This document shows, in pieces, positions 49,001-54,841 of a stretch of 64,000 nucleotides of DNA. The notes beneath the pieces are model-generated. The model was not told where the DNA came from and ran no database searches. It saw nothing but the letters and a program-made list of their open reading frames with translations. The translations under genes were made by a program, and so were the position numbers. The first letter of the stretch is position 1, and each line of letters begins with the position of its first letter. The stretch comes from Stercorarius parasiticus. Taxonomy: Eukaryota > Chordata > Aves > Charadriiformes > Stercorariidae. The stretch covers positions 1 to 64,000 of the forward strand of contig VWZL01004336.1 of NCBI GenBank assembly GCA_013396915.1. Direction: 5' to 3'.

Positions 49001-50583
49001 CGAATTAATGTAGTCACCTTTATTGCCTTCTGGCCAAGCCTTGTGAATACTACTTTAGATAAAATAACCATAACTGATTATCTAGCAGAAAAGAAAGTTG
49101 GGTCTCATGCTTAGAATCACAACATGGCAATGTAAGAACATCCAGCTGAAATCACTAAGTTAGCAGTCAGTGCAAGTGAAATACACCAACAGTGATGTCA
49201 GTTTCCAGAGAAGTTGTAGGAAAAATGTGTAAAGTTCTAACAATTTTTATGTTTCAGGAATCAAAGTGGAGTTTCTTCAAGCGAAAAATGAAACAAAACA
49301 CTAATTTTGAAAACCCAATATATGCGGAGGTATTTCTTAATATTGTATAATTCTTTTTTCAGCTATTGTACTGCTGGACTTTGTTCTTGCTTTCGTAGGA
49401 TAAAGATTATGGGTAGATTCCGCTGCTAAGTGAAGCAGCACAGAAATTCCAGCTCAGGTCGAGGCAGGACTGAAGTGGTTTTGAGAAAAGTTACAAAGTT
49501 TTGTGCAGAATGAGTTGTTCAGCGGGCATCCAGCTCAGGCAGCAGAGCTGCATTGCCCACATCTCTGCTTTCCAGCCCAAGCACCGTGGCCTGCTCCTGC
49601 TCCGGGATCCCAGGTGCTGGTTTCAGCTTGCTGGTGCTTCTGGTACAGCTCAGGGACCTGGCGCAAGTGGGAGGCTATTGTACCGCTCTAGGAGCGAAGC
49701 ATCTATTTCTGCTCTCTCAGTTGTGGCTTCAGCACTGCACAAAAAATTCAATAGCTCTGTGCACTGCAGCCCAGTTTCTATACCAGCCCTATTTTTTTCA
49801 TCCGTACAGTTGGATGAGACCGTTCTTTTAAGATGGTGTGCCAGCGGGTGGTATGCGTGTTGGAGGAATTCTCCCCTTGCTTGGGCATGAAGGTTTGGAG
49901 TTCTAGTGACTTGAGCCAGTAACTCCAGCCCTTTTCATCTTACAGTTTAAAATTTCCAGATGGCCTAAGTGACTTAAGAATCTCAGTCCCACAGTCACAT
50001 GACTAAAACTAGCTGCTTTTTGTGAAGAATTTAGGTTTTTAATGCTTGAACAAGGTGAGAGAGTGAGTTCAGGAAGACAGGGATTCATTTCCCTAACACT
50101 AATTATTGTAACTATTTACAAACAGTAGTAGTGCCAATGTTATCTCATATGTGCATATGGACCTATCAAGCTACTCCTGACATTAAGCATTAAAATAGAA
50201 GGCCCAATATGTGGAGTAAGTTTATAGTAGTGTATTTATCCAGCTGTACCATCTGAGGTGAAATTAGCATTTAAATTTTGTTACAGGTAGTGATTTGTAG
50301 AAATAACTTATAGCATGACACTTGACTTTAGCAAAATATTTGGATATTTATTTAACATATCTGAAAGTTAAGGTTGGATGTTTTGTACATTAGGATGTAA
50401 ACTTGGATTTTCTGATTATTGTTTCAGATGGAAAAGGAACAGCAACAAGGCACGGAAAATGTCCCTTCTCCTTCTCTGCCTCCCAAGATTACTCTGAAGA
50501 GAGACCAACCATTAGCTTATACAGCAACAGAGGATACGTTTAAAGACACCGCCAATCTTGTTAAAGAGGACTCTGTGGTATAA
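915..50583 (+). CDS. LRP2: LRP2 (megalin), C-terminal 2,192 residues in 40 exons
   Basis: Megalin is a single-pass apical endocytic receptor of absorptive epithelia (kidney proximal tubule, yolk sac, neuroepithelium). It takes up vitamin-carrier complexes, lipoproteins and many filtered proteins. The exons read LA repeats with [12 protein letters not shown] cores, YWTD propeller blades, EGF modules, one membrane span and a tail with FENPxY motifs. The order matches the C-terminal half of vertebrate LRP2: 10 LA repeats, two EGF, propeller, EGF, 11 LA repeats, two EGF, propeller, two EGF. Summed exon length is 6,581 nt, and all phases agree from the first partial codon to the stop at 50581-50583, so no exon seems to be missing, including across the N gap. 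The gene begins left of the window. If exon number is conserved with human (79), the first exon here would be exon 40. LRP1 and LRP1B have a different module order and tail. Confidence 0.96.
1928..2086 (+). CDS. LRP2: LRP2 visible exon 2: YWTD propeller blades
   Basis: Residues 55-108. It contains [16 protein letters not shown], then PNGLTLDY and LYWADANL, the classic blade pattern of a hydrophobic strand followed by YWTD and then a PxGLxLD turn. The acceptor is ttgacag. The donor gtatgt sits inside a run that stays open for a few codons, but the CT|G junction to the next exon restores ..ANLQKIER. Both ends are in phase 2. Confidence 0.93.
4236..4525 (+). CDS. LRP2: LRP2 visible exon 3: last propeller blades and start of EGF module
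   Basis: Residues 108-205. It opens [10 protein letters not shown] and has [20 protein letters not shown], then a linker and the first half of a six-cysteine EGF module ([19 protein letters not shown]). The acceptor is ttttag at 4230-4235 and the donor gtaagc. The exon ends in phase 1, the phase shared by nearly all the LA-repeat exons that follow. The EGF module normally packs against the propeller and closes it. Confidence 0.95.
5843..6046 (+). CDS. LRP2: LRP2 visible exon 4: end of EGF module and LA repeat 1 of cluster III
   Basis: Residues 205-273. It finishes the EGF module (AECQCP..) and encodes the first LA repeat of the ten-repeat cluster, with core [13 protein letters not shown] carrying the acidic calcium ligands. 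Phase 1 to phase 1. The acceptor follows a long T-rich tract, and the donor is gtaagc. Confidence 0.95.
6434..6676 (+). CDS. LRP2: LRP2 visible exon 5: two LA repeats
   Basis: Residues 273-354. Two LA repeats: one ends [16 protein letters not shown], the other [12 protein letters not shown]. The second has one or two extra residues before the SDE, as I recall for the mammalian protein at the same place, so it is probably ancestral. Phase 1 to 1, acceptor ctgcag, donor gtaagt. Confidence 0.95.
7764..7889 (+). CDS. LRP2: LRP2 visible exon 6: LA repeat
   Basis: Residues 354-396. A single LA repeat from [12 protein letters not shown] to [18 protein letters not shown]. It is a phase 1-1 exon of 126 nt, so one exon carries one module. 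The acceptor follows tttttttcctccctcc and the donor is gtaagt. Confidence 0.95.
8018..8226. mobile_element. Possible solo-LTR fragment of an avian endogenous retrovirus
   Basis: It begins TGTTGTGGTTTTGGCCGG, contains a purine-rich block (gagaggaagagataagga) and runs into an A/T-rich tail around 8140-8226. The start with TG and this composition resemble the left end of LTRs common in birds. No target-site duplication, polyadenylation signal or internal coding part is evident, so it is a fragment at best. It lies in the LRP2 intron between visible exons 6 and 7. Recognition is from memory only. Confidence 0.35.
9393..9512 (+). CDS. LRP2: LRP2 visible exon 7: LA repeat
   Basis: Residues 396-436. 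A single LA repeat, [12 protein letters not shown] to [17 protein letters not shown]. Phase 1-1, acceptor ttcttccag, donor gtaagt. The residue between the two acidic positions varies (CADGSDE), as is normal for this domain. Confidence 0.95.
10365..10496 (+). CDS. LRP2: LRP2 visible exon 8: LA repeat
   Basis: Residues 436-480. A single LA repeat with CDDGRCIP and [19 protein letters not shown]. Phase 1-1. The acceptor is tttttaag, a less common AAG type, and the donor is gtacgt. Confidence 0.94.
11443..11644 (+). CDS. LRP2: LRP2 visible exon 9: one LA repeat plus the start of the next
   Basis: Residues 480-547. It encodes a complete LA repeat containing a longer loop with RPPLRRC and core [13 protein letters not shown], then the first half of another ending ..GLCIRNTYR. 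The exon ends in phase 2, splitting the second repeat before its CDRRNDC core. The donor gtttgt is weaker than its neighbours, but the junction AG|A restores Arg and the LA core. Confidence 0.94.
12105..12400 (+). CDS. LRP2: LRP2 visible exon 10: end of one LA repeat plus two more
   Basis: Residues 547-646. It completes the split repeat ([16 protein letters not shown]), adds a second ([13 protein letters not shown]) and a third ending [10 protein letters not shown], closing the ten-repeat cluster. The donor gtatgt leaves phase 1. Acceptor tcttcttcag. Confidence 0.95.
12914..13430 (+). CDS. LRP2: LRP2 visible exon 11: two EGF modules and start of a YWTD propeller
   Basis: Residues 646-818, the longest exon here (517 nt). 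It has an EGF module ([15 protein letters not shown]..), then a calcium-binding EGF with [12 protein letters not shown] and [16 protein letters not shown], then the first strands of the propeller ([39 protein letters not shown]). An N-glycosylation sequon NLT is present. It enters in phase 1 and leaves in phase 2, with donor gtaag. Confidence 0.96.
15392..15544 (+). CDS. LRP2: LRP2 visible exon 12: YWTD propeller blade
   Basis: Residues 818-869. It starts [21 protein letters not shown] and has two cysteines around [10 protein letters not shown], then [12 protein letters not shown]. The acceptor is catttcag and the donor gtatga. Both ends are in phase 2. Confidence 0.95.
16027..16197 (+). CDS. 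LRP2: LRP2 visible exon 13: YWTD propeller blades
   Basis: Residues 869-926. It reads [20 protein letters not shown], then [22 protein letters not shown]. The donor gtatgt at 16198 was chosen because GA|G restores IEYSDL with the next exon. The frame also runs on for a few codons into the intron, but that is chance. Confidence 0.95.
17457..17680 (+). CDS. LRP2: LRP2 visible exon 14: last blades of the propeller
   Basis: Residues 926-1001. It contains [35 protein letters not shown] and [13 protein letters not shown], very close to the mammalian protein as I recall it. Acceptor gtgtag, donor gtgaga, ends in phase 1. Confidence 0.96.
18082..18259 (+). CDS. LRP2: LRP2 visible exon 15: EGF module and start of LA cluster IV
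   Basis: Residues 1001-1060. The EGF module is [14 protein letters not shown] to CECPDNF.., then the first half of LA repeat 1 of the 11-repeat cluster, ending ..FLCADTER. The exon ends in phase 2 inside the repeat. Acceptor ttttaccag, donor gtaagt. Confidence 0.95.
19166..19362 (+). CDS. LRP2: LRP2 visible exon 16: LA repeat 1 (second half) and repeat 2
   Basis: Residues 1060-1126. It completes repeat 1 ([20 protein letters not shown]) and encodes repeat 2 ([14 protein letters not shown] to [12 protein letters not shown]). Acceptor ctctttgtag, donor gtatgt, ends in phase 1. In repeat 2 the CDGxxDC core is CNTQPDC, a weaker but recognisable form. Confidence 0.95.
20959..21204 (+). CDS. LRP2: LRP2 visible exon 17: two LA repeats
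   Basis: Residues 1126-1208. Repeats 3 and 4 of the cluster: [18 protein letters not shown] and [18 protein letters not shown]. Phase 1-1, 246 nt, acceptor attctttcag, donor gtaagc. Confidence 0.95.
22132..22260 (+). CDS. LRP2: LRP2 visible exon 18: LA repeat
   Basis: Residues 1208-1251. Repeat 5: [11 protein letters not shown], then [23 protein letters not shown]. Phase 1-1, acceptor cctctttcag, donor gtatgt. Confidence 0.95.
22915..23034 (+). CDS. LRP2: LRP2 visible exon 19: LA repeat
   Basis: Residues 1251-1291. Repeat 6: [16 protein letters not shown], then [16 protein letters not shown]. Phase 1-1, acceptor cactgcag, donor gtgagt. Confidence 0.95.
23603..23719 (+). CDS. LRP2: LRP2 visible exon 20: LA repeat
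   Basis: Residues 1291-1330. Repeat 7: [16 protein letters not shown], then [16 protein letters not shown]. Phase 1-1, 117 nt. The acceptor attaag has a poor pyrimidine tract and the donor gtgcgt is weak, but the frame and domain fit exactly. Confidence 0.93.
23957..24073 (+). CDS. LRP2: LRP2 visible exon 21: LA repeat
   Basis: Residues 1330-1369. Repeat 8: [16 protein letters not shown], then [16 protein letters not shown]. Phase 1-1, 117 nt, acceptor atcttttcag, donor gtgagt. The intron before it is only 237 nt. Confidence 0.95.
25405..25542 (+). CDS. LRP2: LRP2 visible exon 22: LA repeat
   Basis: Residues 1369-1415. Repeat 9, with a longer N-terminal loop ([16 protein letters not shown], holding an NGT sequon), then [18 protein letters not shown]. 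Phase 1-1, acceptor tttcttcag, donor gtaaga. Confidence 0.95.
26332..26454 (+). CDS. LRP2: LRP2 visible exon 23: LA repeat
   Basis: Residues 1415-1456. Repeat 10: [23 protein letters not shown], then [12 protein letters not shown]. The donor gtatgt cuts within the last cysteine codon (T|GT). Acceptor ggtttcag, phase 1-1. Confidence 0.95.
27411..27539 (+). CDS. LRP2: LRP2 visible exon 24: LA repeat 11 of cluster IV
   Basis: Residues 1456-1499. [15 protein letters not shown], then [16 protein letters not shown]. The near-invariant serine of the SDE core is Phe here (codon TTT at 27521-27523), while the acidic calcium ligands remain. Phase 1-1, acceptor aactgtag, donor gtaagt. Confidence 0.94.
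29518..29649 (+). CDS. LRP2: LRP2 visible exon 25: EGF module
   Basis: Residues 1499-1543. [21 protein letters not shown], then [12 protein letters not shown]: a six-cysteine EGF module following the LA cluster. The acceptor ccccccaccag sits after a strong pyrimidine tract. The donor gtattt is weak, but the GAT G|AT junction gives DDINEC as expected. Phase 1-1. Confidence 0.94.
30635..30766 (+). CDS. LRP2: LRP2 visible exon 26: calcium-binding EGF module
   Basis: Residues 1543-1587. [17 protein letters not shown], then [13 protein letters not shown]: the DxNEC..GSYxCxC signature of a calcium-binding EGF module. Phase 1-1, acceptor atgtctag, donor gtatgt. Confidence 0.95.
32905..33048 (+). 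CDS. LRP2: LRP2 visible exon 27: start of last YWTD propeller
   Basis: Residues 1587-1635. [18 protein letters not shown], then [15 protein letters not shown]: the first strands of the membrane-proximal propeller. Acceptor atttcctag, donor gtgagt, phase 1-1. Confidence 0.95.
33841..34006 (+). CDS. LRP2: LRP2 visible exon 28: YWTD propeller blade
   Basis: Residues 1635-1690. [21 protein letters not shown], then [13 protein letters not shown]. The acceptor ctttgaag is AAG type and the donor gtaagt. It ends in phase 2. The next intron is the largest here and holds a CR1 copy and the N gap. Confidence 0.95.
34844..36610 (-). mobile_element. CR1 LINE, 3' part of ORF2 and 3' end, interrupted by the assembly gap
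   Basis: The left edge shows the ATTCTATGA-type microsatellite end of CR1 in reverse, then the 3' UTR. On the minus strand the end of ORF2 reads [26 protein letters not shown] on one side of the gap. [20 protein letters not shown] and [15 protein letters not shown] lie on the other side, both typical CR1 reverse-transcriptase C-terminal sequence. Further upstream ORF2 sequence runs to about 36610. The orientation is the same on both sides, so this is one element about 1.8 kb long including the gap. It lies in an LRP2 intron. Confidence 0.9.
35191..35892. other. Assembly gap of 702 N
   Basis: A run of N within a CR1 element in the LRP2 intron between visible exons 28 and 29. The reading phase across the intron is intact, so it should not hide an exon. 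A further single N is at 52454. Confidence 1.
38197..38325 (+). CDS. LRP2: LRP2 visible exon 29: YWTD propeller blade
   Basis: Residues 1690-1733. [21 protein letters not shown], then [12 protein letters not shown]. The junction from the previous exon (AG|A, GRHLYW) is exact across the intron with the gap, so no exon is hidden in the N tract. Acceptor aattcag, donor gtaagt, phase 2-2. Confidence 0.95.
39112..39332 (+). CDS. LRP2: LRP2 visible exon 30: YWTD propeller blades
   Basis: Residues 1733-1807. [20 protein letters not shown], then [19 protein letters not shown]. Acceptor tcctttcag, donor gtaaga, leaves in phase 1. Confidence 0.95.
39775..39948 (+). CDS. LRP2: LRP2 visible exon 31: last propeller blade
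   Basis: Residues 1807-1865. [29 protein letters not shown], then [18 protein letters not shown]. The acceptor region reads gagaagtag: three AGs spaced by 3 nt, all in frame. I used the last one. Using 39772 instead adds one valine and matches the mammalian length better as I recall it. Donor gtaggt, phase 1-1. Confidence 0.9.
40665..40784 (+). CDS. LRP2: LRP2 visible exon 32: EGF module
   Basis: Residues 1865-1905. [25 protein letters not shown]: the EGF module that closes the last propeller. Acceptor cttttttag, donor gtagaa, phase 1-1. Confidence 0.94.
43058..43148 (+). CDS. LRP2: LRP2 visible exon 33: membrane-proximal EGF module, first part
   Basis: Residues 1905-1935. A proline-rich linker ([10 protein letters not shown]), then [19 protein letters not shown], the first half of the final EGF module. 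Acceptor attttgcag, donor gtaagt, ends in phase 2. Confidence 0.94.
43733..43800 (+). CDS. LRP2: LRP2 visible exon 34: membrane-proximal EGF module, second part
   Basis: Residues 1935-1958, a 68 nt micro-like exon. [13 protein letters not shown] closes the EGF module, and a short stalk (LSKGVPPGT) leads to the membrane. Acceptor atttacag, donor gtaagc, phase 2 to 1. Confidence 0.93.
43960..44080 (+). CDS. LRP2: LRP2 visible exon 35: transmembrane segment and start of the tail
   Basis: Residues 1958-1998. One hydrophobic span ([19 protein letters not shown], then GGFF) is followed by a basic stop-transfer [16 protein letters not shown]. The intron before it is only 159 nt. The acceptor is tttgatag and the donor gtatgt, phase 1 to 2. 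The topology is type I, with the LA/EGF ectodomain outside and about 210 residues inside. Confidence 0.95.
46194..46323 (+). CDS. LRP2: LRP2 visible exon 36: cytoplasmic tail
   Basis: Residues 1998-2041. [20 protein letters not shown], then [20 protein letters not shown], a strongly conserved membrane-proximal tail segment. The acceptor ttgtaag follows a run of 14 or more T. The donor gtaagt starts right after an ATG codon, leaving phase 0. All later exons are phase 0. Confidence 0.94.
48188..48307 (+). CDS. LRP2: LRP2 visible exon 37: tail with first FENPxY endocytosis signal
   Basis: Residues 2042-2081. FENPMY is at 48230-48247, an FxNPxY signal of the kind bound by PTB-domain adaptors (DAB2 and ARH in mammals) for clathrin-mediated uptake. 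It is followed by a Thr/Ser/Ala-rich stretch. Phase 0-0, acceptor cttcacag, donor gtaaga. Confidence 0.95.
48403..48510 (+). CDS. LRP2: LRP2 visible exon 38: tail with second FENPxY signal
   Basis: Residues 2082-2117. An acidic lead-in (EENEN) precedes FENPVY at 48436-48453. In the mammalian receptor I recall a variant NxNY-like motif here rather than a canonical NPx[14 protein letters not shown] follows. The intron before it is only 95 nt. Phase 0-0, acceptor cctacag, donor gtggga. Confidence 0.92.
49258..49329 (+). CDS. LRP2: LRP2 visible exon 39: tail with third FENPxY signal
   Basis: Residues 2118-2141. [16 protein letters not shown] and then FENPIY at 49306-49323. The basic KRKMK stretch before the motif is shared with mammals. 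A 72 nt exon, phase 0-0, acceptor gtttcag, donor gtattt. Confidence 0.94.
50428..50583 (+). CDS. LRP2: LRP2 last coding exon: proline-rich segment and C-terminus
   Basis: Residues 2142-2192 and the stop TAA at 50581-50583. MEKEQQQ, then SPSLPPK (SH3-ligand-like), [17 protein letters not shown] and the end DSVV, which fits a class I PDZ ligand (S-x-hydrophobic). Acceptor attgtttcag. The 3' UTR follows in the same exon. Confidence 0.95.
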   Translation: MEKEQQQGTENVPSPSLPPKITLKRDQPLAYTATEDTFKDTANLVKEDSVV

Positions 50584-51930
50584 CTAGGTAACTGATTTAG
50601 GGAAAATTAGACACATCCATTTGCACATATATTTTTATAAACAGAAGAGTAAGGTTCACATTCAAATGCTTTATAAAAATATATACATCTCGTAGCCAGT
50701 GGCTGGAGATGTATGTTGAAACTATGCCTTGTTTTTTGACAAATGCCAATTGCTATTTTTATGAACAATTATCATGATGTACTATATGTATATCTTTGCA
50801 CTGAAGCTGTCTGAAAGTAATGTTATAAATATATTGTACATTTGTAAATTTTTGAAAGATTATCTTTTTCGGTGATATTGCTAGTAGAAATCTGTATGGA
50901 ATTGGTCGTATCTTTAGGGATAAATTCATTATATAAATGCTTAAACTAAAAAAGAACCAAACAAGGTGAATATAGGAACATTACTGATTTATAGGATCTT
51001 AGAGTATATAACAGCACCTTTAAAAACTTCTACTGGTGCTCTGGGCATCTTTACCACCTATTTCATATACTACTGTATGTAAAAATGGGTGTCTCTGCTT
51101 ATCTTGTGTTAAAAAAAGGATGGAAGAGTCAATGCAGCATCATTGTGCTGTGCAAAATTTTGTTCTTACAATATTTTAACTGCCTGAGATAAAATAATTT
51201 CTTCTTAATCCATAAAATACATAGTTTTCCTCTAGGTTCCAATTTACACCATTCCATTAATAGTGTTCTTAAAAAGATCTGATATATTTAGATTTTAGTG
51301 CCATGAGTACTTAATTTAATGAGATTTTCTCCTGCTCATCAATGGAACATCTCTGTTCTTGGCTGGAGTCTCTGGAAGTAATTTGTACTATTGAATGAAG
51401 TAGCTAGATTTCTATAACAGCTTATTTCCAAACAACAAAATACGAAAGCTACTGGTTCATTTAAGAAATTATTCAGGTTTTTTAATGTGAAAATTTAATT
51501 TTATTGACTATTTATTTCCTGAGGTGGACATTAATAGAAAGGGAAACAATTTCTACTAATGCAGTCTTTGTAGTTATCTGGTTATTTTTATAATCTTCTA
51601 TCAGAATATACTGTACGGCTTACTAGCTTCTCTATTAATTAGTCGAGGTAGTTTTCACAACATGAACCATTTGAGGAAACTCTGAGTACCACTGCAGGAA
51701 CATGTTACTCAACATTCCTGGCTAGCTACTCATGTAATTTAAAGATTCCTAAAGTTATAATCATTGAGACTTCTACTATTTGATTGTTTTATATCTTGAG
51801 TTCTCAAAAAATACACTATTTCTAATTAGAATGCTTATAATTACTTTGTAATGTACTTTGATTAGAAAAGACAACTGGAAAATGATGCTGCTGAATAAAT
51901 CTAATAAATGTATTATTTTATCACATCCTT
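50584..51930 (+). other. LRP2: LRP2 3' untranslated region
   Basis: An AT-rich stretch with no ORF of note from the stop codon to just past two AATAAA signals. No repeat is recognised in it. The exact cleavage site is inferred as roughly 15-30 nt after the signals. Confidence 0.7.
51894..51908 (+). promoter_or_regulatory. LRP2: Tandem polyadenylation signals of LRP2
   Basis: Two AATAAA hexamers at 51894-51899 and 51903-51908, followed by a T-rich then TTGTGTC stretch that fits a downstream GU-rich element. I noticed no canonical AATAAA between the stop codon and here. Confidence 0.7.
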
Positions 51931-52454
51931 ATTCCATAATTTGTGTCAAGGCTCTACGTACTTCTTTTCAGTTGTGGAGACTTCAGTGCACTCTGCGATG
52001 AAAAGAACAGTGCTTCAGATAAAGTCAAATAAGAATAGTGCTTAGTGCTTCACACAACTGTCTAAAGTTCTTGATATAACATCAATGACATTGTATCACT
52101 GTAAGTGTGAAAACTGCCCTATTACACACACTGACTATCAAGTAGTATGGACATAAGAGATTAAAACCTTAGCTCGATTAACTTTCACAGCTGAGTGCTT
52201 TAGTGTAGAAAAAATCATTAGAATCTGAGGCACAGCATGCACATGTGTAAGGCTGTGAGAAAGGATTTCTTTGAAAGGCAGGTTGCTGTTCTTAAGGAAA
52301 GAGTTCACAATGTTTTTTAAAGAGAGAAGGCAGGGCTAACATTTCCACAAGACTTGCTGTCCATTGCATATCACAAGAAAAAATAGTATCAGTGTTGCGA
52401 ATAGTCTTTGTCAATGGAAAGATTTGGAACCGATTTTGGAGAAAACTGCTAATN

Positions 52455-52830
52455 CGTTTCAGATGTGGAAAAGAGCACCTAGTTCCAACCCCCCTGCCAT
52501 GGGCAGGGACACCTCCCACTAGCCCAGGTTGCTCAAAGCCCCATCCGGCCTGGCCTTGAACACTTCCAGGGATGGGGCACCCACAGCTTCTCTGGGCAAC
52601 CTGTTGTCTCACCAATGTCTCACCTCCACCCTCACAGTAAAAAAATTCTTTCTAATATCTAATCAAAATTTCCCTTTTTTCAGTTTAAACTGTTACCCCT
52701 CGTCGTATCGCTCTACTCCCTGATAAAGAGTCCCTCCCCATCTATCCTGTAGGCCCCTTTTAGGTATGGGAAGGTTGTTATAAGGTCTCCCCAGAGCCTT
52801 CTCTTCTCCAGGGGAGAAGAAAACCATCCC
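52455..52830 (-). mobile_element. CR1 LINE 3' fragment
   Basis: The plus strand reads like the reverse of a CR1 3' end: ..ccatgggcagggacacctcc, then ttccagggatggggcacccacagcttctctgggcaacctg, then a degenerate ORF2 end. It differs from the other copies here, so it is a different or older subfamily. It lies between LRP2 and the SDR gene. The boundaries are approximate, and an ambiguous base sits at the left edge. Confidence 0.8.
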
Positions 52831-53141
52831 TGGGATACTGTATAGATAGGTAGTATGTAGATTTGGTTGTTCAGTGTACCTGATGGTGAAGGACTCTTAA
52901 GCTTCAACTGGGCCTCTTGCTCTCAGTAGCTTACCACAATGTACCCTTCTGTTTATGTAAAATTTAATTTTTTGGTACTTTGTTCAACAGAAGCTTTAGA
53001 TTCTACCCCTAACTTCGTTTTTCACTTGTATTCTTTTTTTCCTATGAGAACAGTCCCCGCTTGGATTCTTGAACTCTGGACTCATTCTGTTTCAAAGAAG
53101 GCTGATTTTTAGAGATTTCAGCACCTCTCTGTAATCCACCA

Positions 53142-53181
53142 CTGATAAATTATACTATTAAGGCTGATAAATTATACTATT
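53142..53181. repeat. Short direct repeat, two copies of an 18 nt unit
   Basis: ctgataaattatactatt occurs at 53142-53159 and again at 53164-53181, separated by 4 nt. It is a local duplication with no visible function. Confidence 0.85.
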
Positions 53182-54132
53182 CAGTTTTTTCATGTACATT
53201 CTCTTCCAGCTGTCAGGTCAGATGATAGAGAGAACTATCCGTCTGCAGGTATTTATCATGAAATTAAGTAAAACAAATTTATTCTTGAAGCCCTTTGCCA
53301 GAGAATAGAACCTCAATGAAATACTTAAAGGTTACTAAACACTTTTACATTCTGCCCCTTTCTTGCACATGTACAAACACACACACGCCCCCTCTCACAC
53401 ACACAGAGTGATGAAACTCCTTTTCTTACATTTGGAGTTCTGACCTGGACGTGGTATTTTTGTAAGCTTAATTGAATTGCACATTAATGATTAATCACCA
53501 GCACAGCTCTTTAGCAAATAAAACCTTTACCCCTTCAATTTTAATATCTCTAGGAACACCAGTTTGTGAGCCTCTGGCCAGCAGCTTAACAGATAGAAAT
53601 GGTGTACAAGAGGCACAGCAACCTCAACTAACATTTTGCCATTCTGAACACACTCTTTGTACAGTCGAAATAATTTGCCAAAGCATACACTAATGACCTG
53701 TTTCATCTAATGAGTGAAACAATCATCCTTTTAACTCGCAAAGCACACTGAGCGTAAAAGACATGTGAATGCATATTATTTTCAATATTTTCCTCATAAA
53801 CTATACTAATATTAGGAAGAAAGTTAAAATATAAGTTTGGATACTCTGTTTGCATGGTAATAGAGTACAATGTAGTTTTGATTTTCCCTGGAATTGCATA
53901 TCTGTGAAGTAGCTACACAGTTGAATAGTTAGGTGATTAGATGTGGTGAAATACTGCAACTGTAATTTTTGGAATATGTTGCAATAGCTGGGCTTCGTTA
54001 TTATTTGATTTCATGTCTTGTGTTCAGAAGCTTGTGAAGTTTAGCAACTCCTGAATATGACCATAAGAAACCTCCCATGAAAAAGATGACTAGAACTGAC
54101 CAAATACATTCTGTAAGGTACATGTATAAGAT

Positions 54133-54468
54133 ATAGAATCATAGAATCATATAGGTTGGGAGAGACCTTTAAGATCACCGAGTCCAAGCATCAACCTAAC
54201 ACAGCCAAAACCACCACTAAACCATGTCTCTAAGCACCATGTCTACCTGTCTTTTAAATACTTCCAGGGATGGCGATTCCACCACTTCCCTGGGGAGCCC
54301 ATTCCAATGTTTGATAACCATTTTGAAATTTTTCCTAATATCCAGTCTAAACCTCCCCTGGCACAACCTGAGGCCATTTCCTCTTGTTCTATTGCTTGTT
54401 ACTTGAGAGAAGAGACCGACCCCCACCTCTCTACAACCTCCTTTCAGGTAGTTGTAGAGAGTGATAAT
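54133..54468 (-). mobile_element. CR1 LINE 3' fragment with microsatellite end
   Basis: It starts with tagaatcatagaatcatata and continues with gagacctttaagatcaccgagtccaagcatcaacc, the reverse of a CR1 3' terminus. On the minus strand the ORF2 end reads [24 protein letters not shown], nearly the same as the copy at 35 kb, so both belong to one subfamily. It lies just downstream of the SDR stop codon. Confidence 0.92.
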
Positions 54469-54841
54469 AGTTTTATTTCAAGTTCACTAGCAGCCTATAT
54501 GCTGATGAAGTCCACTTGAAAAACTGATTCCTTTAGTGGTTTTATTTTTCTTATTTAATTTTTATTTACTGGGTGAGTAGTATTAACCAGCTTTGTAGCC
54601 GAATATTTTATGAATGCAGATCCTATAAAGGTATAATTTCTGAGCATAAAAAATGACCTTCAAAAACATGCTGGATTTACAAGCCTAACTGCAAACTCAG
54701 AAATTCCAGGTAAGTAGGTATGGGGGGGTGGAGGACGTGTCTTCTAAAAGGAATTTAAGCAGTTTAGTAACTGGTAAAGAAGATGACATCTGGTTTTGAC
54801 AGGATTAATATTTATTTCTGCAGAGCTGATACTGCTTAATA

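Larger units (their letters stand above)
44081..50427 (+). other. LRP2: LRP2 introns in the cytoplasmic-tail region
   Basis: Introns at 44081-46193, 46324-48187, 48308-48402, 48511-49257 and 49330-50427. A GC-richer island at about 49.5-49.85 kb is open in more than one frame but has no splice logic or homology that I recognise. No repeat family is seen. Confidence 0.65.
51931..54132. other. Intergenic region between the convergent LRP2 and SDR genes
   Basis: It contains the CR1 fragment at 52455-52830, a short (CA)n-like stretch at about 53.38-53.41 kb and a tandem duplication of an 18 nt unit at 53142-53181. No gene is seen. Confidence 0.7.

Noticed and set aside
49501..49890. Open frame of about 129 codons on the + strand in the LRP2 intron before the last exon
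   Set aside because: GC-richer than its surroundings and open in overlapping frames, but no domain, no sensible splice phase with the neighbouring phase-0 exons and no homology I recognise.
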